Program-made: the position numbers and the translations under genes
Notes under the pieces: generated by a model
What the model saw: only the letters and a program-made list of their open reading frames with translations
Told to the model about the DNA's origin: nothing
Databases searched by the model: none
Part shown: positions 42,801-54,800 of the stretch, piece after piece
How the letters are laid out: each line of letters opens with the position of its first letter
Numbering within the stretch: the first letter of the stretch is position 1
Assembly: GCA_963680875.1 (NCBI GenBank)
Contig: OY804575.1
Coordinates: 106,300,505 to 106,364,504, forward strand
Origin: Bathymodiolus brooksi
Taxonomy: Eukaryota > Mollusca > Bivalvia > Mytilida > Modiolidae
Length of the DNA: 64,000 bases
Direction: 5' to 3'

Positions 42801-45800
42801 CAGGTAAGATAGTAGTAGTACAACTCTATCCACCAGAGCCTCAGACAAGTAACATTGATCCAATAGCAGGATGTATTGGTGATGTAGTAGTGGCAATAGT
42901 GGTGGGGGTGATCCTTGTCATCTTTATCAGATAAGATAGTAGTAGTACAACTCTCTCCACCAGAGCCTCAGACAAGTAACATTGATCCTATAGCAGGATG
43001 TATTGGTGGTGTAGTAGTGGCGATAGTTGTGGGAATGATCTTTGTCATTTTTATCAGGTAAGATAGTTGTAGTACAACTCTCTCCACCAGAGCCTCAGGC
43101 AAGTAACGTTGATCCTATAGCAGGAGGTATTGGTGGTGTAGTAGTGGCGATAGTGGTGGTAGTGATCCTTGTCGTCTTTATCAGGTAAGATAGTTGTAGT
43201 ACAACTCTCTCCACCATAGCCTCAGACAAGTAACATTGATCCTATAGCATGATGTATTGGTGGTGTAGTAGTGGCGATAGTGGTAGGAGTGATCCTTGTC
43301 ATCTTTATCAGGTAAGATAGTAGTAGTACAGCTCTCTCCACCATAGCCTCAGACAAGTAGCATTGATCCTACAGCATGATGTAGTGGTGGTGTAGTAGTG
43401 GCTATAGTGTTGGTAGGGATCCTTGTCATCTTTATCAGGTAAGTTAGTAGTAGTACAATCCTCTCCACCAGAGCCTCAGACAAGTAACATTGATCCTATA
43501 ACAGGATGTATTGGTGGGGTAGTAGTGGCGATTATGGTGGTAGTGATCCTTGTCATCTTTATCAGGTAAGATAGTAGTAGTACAATCCTCTTCACCATAG
43601 CCTCAGACAAGTAGCATTGATCCTATAGCAGGAGGTATTGGTGGTGTAGTAGTGGCGATAGTGGTGGTAGTGATCCTTGTCATCTTTATCGGGTAAGACA
43701 GTAGTAACACAGCTCTCTCCACCATAGCCTCAGACAAGTAACATTGAACCTATAGCAGGATGTATTGGTGAGGTAGTAGTGGCGATTGTGGTGGTAGTGA
43801 TCCTTGTCCTCTTTATCAGGTAAGATAGTAGTGGTACACCTCTCTCTCCCGAGCCCCAGACAAGTAATATTGATTCTGTAGTGGTGGTGTAGTAGTGACT
43901 ATAACGTTGGCAGTAATCCTTATCAGGTATGATTGTAGTGGTAAAAATGCTCTCTACCAGACCCTCGGAAGAGATCTAGTGGCACATTAGCAGGACATAT
44001 TGGTGATGTAGTAGTAACTATTGTTGTGGTAGTAATACTTGTCATCTTTATCAGGTAAGATAGTAGTAGTACAATCCTCTCCACCAGAGCCTCAGAAAAA
44101 GTAACATTGGTCCTATTACAAGATGTACTGGTGGTGTAGCATTTGCTATAGCAGTAACCGTGACATGTTTATCAGGTTAGATACATGCAGTCGGGTAAAT
44201 AATGTCTTTGTATATTATATACTATGTTAATTCATAATTATTATTAACAAAACCAGCAACCAACACTCATCTCAAACAGTTAACTCCAAGGAAAATACAA
44301 TACAACTATATATAGTCCGATCTGCCTTGGCACAGACACAATTATGTGACGGGAATAAACTCCCCGTTGATAATTTGATTTACAGCGGCAATAAAGATAC
44401 TACCATCATTGTAATTAATAATCATTTAAAATAATTCTTACAAATACAGTTTTTCATTTATTCATTATTATTTGTCTCCAAAAATAGATCTCACAGCAAA
44501 AAATCGAAGTATCGTGAAAGCAGACATTCAACAACCACTGCAAATTACGAGAATCACTATGCTAGTAAGTAATGCATTTGAATCTGTTCTTAGCATCAGC
44601 TACTTGCAAGGTCATATTTTCAACGGTCGTGTCTGATTGATTTCAACTGAGTGGAAAGATATATGTATATTGCTATAATTTAAAACAATGAGGAATTCCG
44701 AATTTAATATCAAACATTTCCCCTTCGAATCTGCTTATTTCATGTGTATGTATTGAATGTGTTTTCCGGATATAAACAAAATAATGATCTCCGTCATCTT
44801 TGATGATAAGTTAATGTCCATGTTCACGACGTTGTATAATACAGACCGTTTGAAAACAAATTTGAGGCATCGATAAGTCATTACATGTATTTCAACCAAT
44901 TTCAATTACTAGGACCAGGATTGTCGATATAAGGAATCAAGATTAATTAATTGCTGGGCTTAGTCAACTGCTATAAGAACAGTGTGAATATCAGATCCCA
45001 AAGCCGTAATGAGAGGCTGTAAATCGAAGAAGGACAGACGATACAATGACAAAAAAAATTAACAAATAATTATCTATTAAACACTACACAGAAAACTAAA
45101 CATTGAGCAGCACGAACCCCATTACCAATCAGAGTTAGCTCGGAAAGGCAACAGTAGTGACACCCGTCCTTTTACAGTTAAACGCCACGAGCATCATTTG
45201 ATATATAACTCGTGTTGGACACCAGTATGCGTAAATAAATATACAAATAATATATACAAAAACATGTGAGTACAGACGAACCGAACATCGTTTTACTCGG
45301 GAACAGCAACGGACATAGCAATTCGGAGATCAAAACACTAAAACATGTAATAGGTAAAGTAGTCAAGAATCGATAACTACGGTATTTAGACAATGATACC
45401 CTTGTCACATTGTTTATTAGATATTTTAGAGATTATCATCAATAATCTCTTCATGGCTGATTTCATTCATGGTTCACGTAGTATGAACTATGGAGCTCAG
45501 TCTCTTCCTTTTTGTTCTTCTGTTATTTTCTGTTTTTATTTTGTTATCTTTTTCAAGGGGAGGGATAAATAATTGCCATAATTAGTTTGTTTCCGAATCA
45601 TGCAATATGTAATTCTATATCTGTGTTATATTGTAGTCTGTTTCTTTAACGTTGTATTATCTAGATATAAATCAACATCAGATCTTGTATTATTTCTCTT
45701 CTCCTTGTCTGGCCATAATTTGGTTGATACTTAGCCATATTTTGTATAGATTTACATCACGTTTTCTCAAAATTAAAGTTACCATGAAGTCAATCTGTTC

Positions 45801-48800
45801 TGCGAAGTAATCATAATTTAAAATTATTGAATCATCATATGAGTATTTCTGAATTTTATAGCTCCATGTATATTGCTCAAATAGTAAGTTATTATACAAA
45901 ATATACCTAATTTAGACAAAGATATTGGATCGTTAAGAGGAAACAAACAACTTGATGGTGTAGTCGTTTCGACAACATCCACTGATGACGTTAAAATAGT
46001 AATACCGCCATCAAATAAAAGGGTGTCGTACGAGGCCAGTACACAAGACCACGTATACACTAATACTGTATCTGGCGAAGAAGGAGGTAATGATGATTGT
46101 GTTTATTCCAATAATGACGACATTACAAAATACAGAATTCCTGTGACAGAGCTCCAAAATGTTATCAATGAGAAACATAAAGATGATGGTTTCCTTAAGG
46201 AATATGAAGTAAGTTTAGTTTATATGGGACCAACAATATTATGAATGTTTCTATTGACATTTTGTATACGGTCATATATTTCATTACCTCATGGTCCTGA
46301 TTTCTGAAAATGCTGCTGAGCATATTAATTATATAAATATGTACGAACCAATCAATCATGACTGATCATGTGAAATAAATAACGAGTGTTTTTTCGTGTA
46401 AATGATTGAAACAAGTTGTATTCCATTATAATAAAATAATAAAATGCAAAATAAATGTCGTTTATTTTGAATTACGTATTTAAGCTTCGCTGAACACAAA
46501 CATTTCTGTTGATGGTCGTTGGACACGTTAATATACGCAAAATAAAAGAAATGAAATTCATGTTCAACATGGTGGTATTTTATGGGTTTTTTTTATTTTA
46601 TCGTTCAACTAATGGTGAACACAATTTATAAAATACCAGGAGTTTTCAAATGACGTAAATTCTGATATGATACAGAACAAATGCAATGACTACACCGTCA
46701 AAAACGTGAACACGCCATGCAAACGTCTGAATACAGGGTAACGTCCTTAAGTCATTGCTTATGCATTCATATGTAATATATCTATTCACTGCCTAGAACG
46801 TTAATGTTGCAGCCAACAGTACAATTCATATTTGATTTACTATACAACGTCAGGATAGCTATATCCATCAGCAGCACTTACCAAATTGATTTGCTAGAGG
46901 AACCCAAACAACTCGACATATCTTTGGTACCAACAAGCGATGAATATGTAATTTTTTCATTGGACAATATGAGATGTCGTCTGCTGACCAGATGCCCTGT
47001 TCGAAACTAATTTCGTATTTATATCATTTTTAGCTTCGACATTTGAAAAACTAAGACGGTGTTTCTTCTTTTTTCAGTTGTTTAGTATTTGCTTTATTTT
47101 TGTTGCATGCATGGATTTTTGAATAATGAGTGTTTATGTATCCTACAGTAGATGTTATTCATACCATTATTATATTTTGTGCTTTGGTAGTAACAAGAAC
47201 AATATATAACCTTTTACATAAAGTGTAAATGGGAATGGTTTTAATTGGAATATCATGTGGGATATTATGATAATTAGGAGGTTTAGAATTCAAAACTACA
47301 GATTGGCAATGAATTACTTTACCGGATAACATCGGAAAACGATCAATGTTTTCAGGGAAAGTTTATATTGTTTACGTTGGACAATGCGAGATTGTAGTAA
47401 CTGTGAATTCACGTGTATGGAAACGTGCGCATGTGTACCCACCATGCAATCTAACAAAATTGAGTACCATTTGATAATCAGTATTTCTACTTTATTAGAT
47501 CTTTTCAGGAATTTGAATATATATTTTCATAATTAGATAATATCTTTCATAATAGATGTGTCATTATTTCAAATTTAATATACTGTATTGCGGATAACAT
47601 CAGAGAAGAGTCAATCTTTAGTATGACATCACGGATATTTTCTGGGGAAAGCTTATCATGTTTACGTCGGACAATGCGGATTACACGTACTGTGTATTCA
47701 CCTGTATCAATACGTACAAATGTATGCCCATCATACATGGGCTAACAAAATCTAATCAAAGTTAGCTAACTGTATTTTTAGAATAAACATTTTTTTCTTA
47801 TAGCTTCTTCCAAAAGGTTTAGTACGTCCGCATATCGAAGGTTCGAAAGAGGAAAATAAGATAAAGAATAGATTTCTGACAACATGGCCATGTAAGAAAT
47901 CCAATTATATTATAATTTCATTAATATAATATAATATATTTCTATTGTATGTTCTGATTGTTTGAATCTCCTGTTTTAAGCAATGAGTCAAAATAGTTGT
48001 TGTCACTCTTAGTTGTTTATTAAGAGCATATGCATTTAATTATTTCATACCCGTACTTATTTTCGGAAGGAGGTGTAGTGGGGGTATAATTTACTTTAAG
48101 AAATTGAAAAAAAGGTGAATATCAAAGTCGAATAAGAGAATCAATAATCCAGACCAACTCGTGATTTATCTGATTTCGCTATGTTATACAATTATTTTAA
48201 TTGTTAAACAATAACTGTTAAGTTTATATTTAGCTATCATATCAAAATTGTGTTGAACATTGCTACCAAAAATAATATAAATTACGCGAAGTTTCAAAAT
48301 GTCCTAATTGGAATAACAATATGGTATTAATACTAAAGCTTATAAAAATGAATACTGTTGTAAATTGAGATCTTATCAGGAAGAATAATTATCAGTTCTA
48401 TTTAGATAGTATACATGAGATTACATTAAAAATATAAATATATAAATAAGCATGCACATGTCTTTCGAGGTCATCCTTAGCATACTCTGATCAACAATTA
48501 CGTCATTTCCAAGTCTGAACAGACATGTGCCTGTTATATTAGAACATTTCGTTCTGTGACATAATTTTAAGCTTAACGCCGTTTTCGTAGAATAACGTAA
48601 TCATTGGTGCTGTATAAGCTTGCATTTCGCCTCGCCTCACTCCCGTTTCAATGTTAAGTTTCAGTAATATTGCATTGTCCAGTTTGTTCATTAACATAAC
48701 TTTGCTTCTATAATAAACTTAACGTCTTAATTACAAGCCGTATTTCGCAGGACAGACAATGGAATGGTCAAAAGAAAAGGTAAGCAAACAGACAAACAAC

Positions 48801-51800
48801 GATCCACAGAGCCCTACACAGAAAACAAAAACTGAGCCACGCGAACACCACTATCACATGAATGATGTAAAGTTGGTTTTGGCATTGACGATATAGGATT
48901 TAACGGAAACGAATCACTTGTATATTAATTCATTGAAGCATTTTGTTTAGTATAATGTATTATTTATTGACTGACGGATCATTAAATAAGCTATAATAGA
49001 CCTGTACCTATTAGATTTTATATTGTATTTATCTAAGCACTTTCATTACAGATGACCACTCAAGAGTCATTCTGCAAGGAAATGCTTCTTCTGATTACAT
49101 CAACGCCAGTTATATTGATGTGAGTTTTCAGAATAGAAGGGAGATTGCTAATACTACAAATCAATTACGATAACACATGTTATCTCTAAGTTTAACCAAA
49201 ATCATAAAGTAAGCATATGTATATTCTAACCTTGTTAATGTCAACTTGATTTTAGTGTTTTCCTTGATATTTCGAGGTAAAAAAATAGTCCGTTCCTAGC
49301 ATTGTTGTGCTACATCTATGCTACGACAAAGCGATGTTTTGACTGTATGTATGCCATGGAATGTTATCCCAAATCATATTAACGACACCGTACCCATGAA
49401 TAATTCATCAGCTTATTTCATTGGTAGTGTCCCAAACCCTTAAGATAAACTAGTCAAAATAGTTTTGTTTATAATCTGTTGAATCAAGTCAATATGAAAT
49501 GTTGAGTGGTACGTTGGATGTACCAAATACATAACAGTTACGAAACAAATCCTGTTTTAATAAGAGTTTATCCACGGGAGACGGAGGATGAGGAACGAGC
49601 GTAGCAAATCATGGGTTACCGACGAATGATCTTTTTTCTTCTAAATAATTTTTTCCTCTATTTTCACAATATTTAATAAAACTTTGTAAACGTTCCATGT
49701 ATCAAGTGATTCCAGATAGCGTTTGGTTCTTTAGTACAATTTCACTATTCAACAATGTTGTAGATAATAATCTTACAAAAAAGCAAACTGTAGCAGCATT
49801 TCATGTTTGTTTTGGAGATTTTGCATAATGTTATCCAAATTGGGGTTTGTTTATCACTGACTTTATTGAAATGATTAAAGCAAACCTAGGATAACCAAGC
49901 TATGACGAAATGCTTGATCAAAGAGGTGGACACATTGGACAAATACAATAGCAGTTCAAGCACAAAAATCAACAAATGCAAAGGAACAATAGCTTTGACA
50001 ACATGGACTCCCAGAAAGCAAACCTAGGTGTATCCAGTTTCCACACATGTATTGAAAACGTTTATTTTTTTTCCTTTTATGCAATTGATAATTGTGTTGT
50101 GTTTTTTAGAGTTACAGTAGAGAAAAGGCATACATAGCTTCTCAAGGTAACGCTAATACAGAAATAATTTCATTTCGATTATGACTAATGAAATGACTGG
50201 TACACAAAGACGAGAAAGGCAACAAAAGACAACACGATGTCTTTTCCGCGTTTTAGCGTATTATACATGTAAAATAATGGTAAAAACGTGAAATAAAAAA
50301 AGGTCTGCACTGCTTTCATGATGCTCTGTCAATGTGTAGTCTGCGTACCCACAAGGTGCTCGTGTCTTTGGGTCGACTATTTGTGTTAGATTCTTCGGGT
50401 CTTTCTAGTATTAATTAACATAACAATATATTTCTAAAACAGTGTAAATATCTCTGTTTTGTGTTACATTAAACATTACATTTCTATTCCCATTTCACAT
50501 ACTAATCGACTTACATGCAGCTTTAAACATAGGTTTCATGTTGAGTAATTGTTCTTCGTAGAAATTAATGTTTGCTGGAAAATCTCTTCCACAGGTATAG
50601 TCACTGTGTGAAATTGTTTCAAAATGGTATAGTTCCCGTCTCAAAGCAGAGTCACCCGTTTCCAAGAATAGCATAAACTGTTAGAAAATCGCATACACTA
50701 ATCATCCAATCAAGATAAAGCATTCTTACATGTTATACATAGCACCATATGTTGAAATCGGTCGTTTCAAAGTATATTCAAATTTTACTCAAATTCAATA
50801 ACTATGTTAATTCAATTAATGCATAAAAATATAATTTATTTGGTTATTTTTCAGAGATAGCCGTTTGAAATACATCTTAAGTCTCATTTTCTCCCCTTTA
50901 TTCTCTGTCAGGTCCAAATAAACATACCATTAAAGATTTCTGGCAAATGGTTTGGCAAGAGAAAGTGGATATAATAGTAATGGTTACAAAACTGCAGGAA
51001 GATAGGAGGGTAACATAATATTTCCAAAACTTTGATTTTAAATCTGTTAATCAAGTGCGATGACACCGCACAGAATGTGTAACCCTTTCTTTTAATAATA
51101 ATTTCAGCGGTATCTACCTTCAAAGGAGCTGTGTCTTATCTGTATCATTAATACATTATCCCAACGTGGTGGAAATTGTAGACACACTTACAAAATCATA
51201 TTCTCTTCAAACAATGACTTGCGTTTAGAAATTGACTGAGATTTATAATACATGAGAACCGTTATAATAGGAAAATAACAATAAAACTATTCGAGTTTCC
51301 AATTGTGAACTTTCTATTCTGCAATGCCATTATGTCTACTTTCATGTGTTGTATGTATATTAAAACTGATAAGGTATATGAAATCGGGATTTTCGACATT
51401 CAAGTTAACTTCTGTAACACAAACTCTTCGAACAACAATGAGGGGTTTTCGAGTCCATTATATCGGCTTTGTGATATTAGACTTTATTGCACTCAAGACC
51501 TTGATAACCTTATATGGGAAGACAATGCAATACAAATATGTAGTTTTGTCCAGCTAAACAGTAGAGTATATTATATGTTCTTGTAAATAATGACATTTAA
51601 GATATTAGAAATGACATATCAGTTTTATCATAAATTATGGTATTGAACAATGATAAGAAGCATGATTATTAATTACTGGTTAGCCATTGCTAATTATTTA
51701 TAATGTAATTTTTAACCAGAAAAAATGTGAGCAATATTGGCCTGAATCTACTTCAAAACCATTCGTCACTGGTCAATTCAAAGTGTCTTTGAGCCAAGAA

Positions 51801-54800
51801 AGGGAGCATACTGGCCATGTGTATAGGATGATTAGGCTATTGAACAAAGAGGTAAGAATTTTTTTTTAGTAAGGTAAATAATTTACATCACATTATAAAT
51901 GTGATCGATTGATTGATTGATTGCTATTAGTTAGTTCACGTCATACACAAGCTAATAAATAGTAAAACAACAGGTACAAATATGACACTAGATGTAACAA
52001 ATAAACCAGGAGATAATGTTCAGGATCTGATGTTTCCTGTGCAATAGGACACTGTTACCCACAGGTTGTTCACCTGCTCCGTTTACGTACAAGTTGGTTA
52101 TATTTATGAAAAGTTTGAAGATACGAAAGGTACAATGGGAAACCACAGACGGACTGACAATGCAATAGCCAAAGGAAGAGGGGGGAAGTCTGGGTGTTCT
52201 TTTTCCGAACTGGATTTCAATAAATAGGTTGTATATACAAACGTATATGTACGGATTTCTATTTGTGAATAACACAACTATATTCAACCATTACTTAAAC
52301 TCTGTGTCGCACTTTCAAATATCAGGCAAAACGGTCGGGGAATGGAATTTTCTTACAGGGTTGTGTCTACGCAAGCCAAGGATGTACTATTAATTCAGTC
52401 TTAAGAAACCTTTAAATCATGGATCATTTACCTTGAGATAGTTGGAGTATTTAATTTAATTTCAAATGGTAGGAGATGGACATACACACAATCATGATGT
52501 TTTATATTTGTCATGACAAGGGATAATTACACAATAAATAGAAACATTTCATATATTTATTTGACGGGTATGATTATCTGCAAGTTAACAAATCAACCAG
52601 ATGCGTAATGGATTGGCCTCATAGTGATGATACGTATTTGATCTCAAAACACTACATTGGATTAATATGTGACAATATGTTTTTCTTTTCATGAAAATAT
52701 ACGACGAAGTATGTATGATACCACTGTAACCTATGTTTACTTTTAGTCAAAATCTGAGAGGACAGTTCACCATTTCCATTTCACTCAATGGCCTGACCAT
52801 GGTGTTCCAGATAAAATGAAACTAGTTAGTTTTTACAGAAAAGTGAAAAGTACAACGACATGTCTGAACGGTCCAATGGTTGTTCACTGCAGGTAACAAT
52901 TTATGATAAATTTTACATTATGTTTTTTTGTAATTTTGTTTTTAAGGATGTCTCAAATATACAATGTATGTATATCAGGATATTTATTGATTCTTGATGT
53001 ATATCAAATGAGTGGTATTCGGTATTATTTCTACGGAGAATTATCTAACAACTTTACGCTCTGATCAAAGTGGGAGAACATTTCTTGATTGTAAATATAA
53101 CAGAGGATAACAGTGACCGGATTGGTAACTTTCTGAATTGTAAAAATGGTACCGCTGCCCACATATGTTTATATCTTGCTGCAATGATTTGACATGTCGC
53201 AGAAACGTGTTCCTCTCCATAAGAATAATTGTTTGATGAAAATGATAAATAAATGAATATAATACAAATGCAAATAGACAGTTACAAAAGCCATGCATCT
53301 TAGTGCAATATATACATGATAAACAATTAGGTTCCGAAAGCACAACAGGTGGTGTTGCTCGATATTCAACCTTTAGCATAATGTTGTGTAAATCATTGTT
53401 TGTCTATTTGTCTTTATTTCTTTTGGCCATTGTATGGTCTGTCCTTCTTCAATTTACGGCGTCTGAATACCACTTTGGTATATTCAATTTATCTAATGAC
53501 AATATGTAGAAGAACACTGTAAAAATATTATTTTCTTGTGATATAATTTTATGTTGATAGTGAGTATCATGTTTGAAAACCTGATATATATGCAATATTT
53601 GTCTACTCAATTTGTGCTGAGAACGAAAATATTTGTTGCAGCGGGACTGATTGTCATGTCACGTTCAGACATTTACAAATGACGGTTTCCAAGGCTTTCA
53701 TGCAATGCATAACGAATATAGGTGCGGACGATTAACAGAGGTTAAGCCCAAAGGTTATGGAATACAACTTTTTTATGTCAATATTTAATTTAATTATTCA
53801 GTGCCGGTGTTGGCAGAACGGGAACTTTCCTAGCAATTGACGCTTTGTACGAACATGGTCAGAAAACTGGATCTATAGATATCATGGAGTTTGTTCAAAT
53901 GATGAGAAAAGATAGAATGAATATGATTCAAACCAAAGTAAGTTTCGCTTTAAGATGTACTACACTAATATATTACGGTATTCGGTATGTGACACTGCAT
54001 TTACCTCATTTATAGTATCCCGGAAAGGATTTGTGCTACTGTGTTTAAGTGGGTGTGAATTCATTATCACAACTATCTCTTTGCAATGTGTGAAACATGC
54101 TCAAATTATTTCATCTTTATATAACGAGAAAAAGCAGGTAATGATCTGCCTAGTTGTAGACCACTCTCAGATCAAATGCGTTTACATGGTATGCATAAAT
54201 ATATAGATAACAAAAGCAAAATATCATACAACATATACATATGACATGGCAGTCTTAAGAATATATTTAATGTTGAACACATTTAACTATATATCCAAAA
54301 AGACAGCTTTTTTCTTTAAAATTAGATGCCATACACTACAAAGTCAAGAGATTCTGAATAGACCAGTTTTTGTGCTAGAAATTCTGAAAAGTGTCTGAAA
54401 ATTCTGAAAATTACTCAAAATTCTGAAAAGATTCTGAACAGATTCTGAACATTGCTGAAAATTCTGAACAGATTCTGAAAATTCTGAAAATTGCTGAAAA
54501 TTCTGAACAGATTCTGACAATTACTGAAATTTCTGAACAGATTCTGAACAGATTCTGAACATTGCTGAAAATTGTGAACAGATTCTGAAAATTGCTGAAA
54601 ATTGTGAACAGATTCTGAACATTACTGAAAATTCTGAACAGATTCTGAACTGATTCTGAACATTGCTGAAAATTCTGAACAGATTCTGAACAGATTCTGA
54701 AAATTCTGAACAGATTCTGAACATTACTGACAATTCTGAACAGATTCTGAACAATATCTTTCTTCTTAAATCAATATAGTTTACTTCATTTTCATTAGAT

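Larger units (their letters stand above)
805..44190 (+). repeat. Giant tandem array of TM-exon copies (127-bp unit, about 350 copies)
   Basis: Successive 5' splice sites fall at 805, 932, 1059, 1186, 1313 and 1440, a period of exactly 127 bp that continues to about 44176. The unit is a 112-nt copy of the TM exon (or 94 nt if the inner acceptor is used) plus the spacer gtaagatagtagtag. In the TM frame an intact unit reads QLSPPEPQTSN, then a Gly/Val/Ile-rich helix ending VILVIFIR. The copies are all in the gene's direction and differ by scattered point changes, a recurrent 37-bp deletion and a few 1-bp length changes. The copy number is estimated from length divided by period, allowing for short units. 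Many units carry an in-frame TAG. No long ORF runs through the array. It may be a bank of mutually exclusive exons or an exon-derived satellite; the sequence alone does not decide. Confidence 0.95.

Noticed and set aside
2452..42896. Many reverse-strand ORFs of 60-135 codons across the array (MSEAMVERIV..., MDQCYLSEAM...)
   Set aside because: They are antisense readings of the 127-bp TM-exon unit. The same peptide recurs wherever the unit recurs, and the sense frame explains the sequence as a TM helix with splice sites.
805..44190. CRISPR array or bacterial repeat protein gene
   Set aside because: The repeats are contiguous without unique spacers, the unit is not a multiple of 3, stops occur in every unit, and the flanks are exons of an animal gene.
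51305..51586. Two overlapping + ORFs in the intron after 51009
   Set aside because: No recognisable domain, and no splice sites in a phase compatible with the phase-0 exons on either side.
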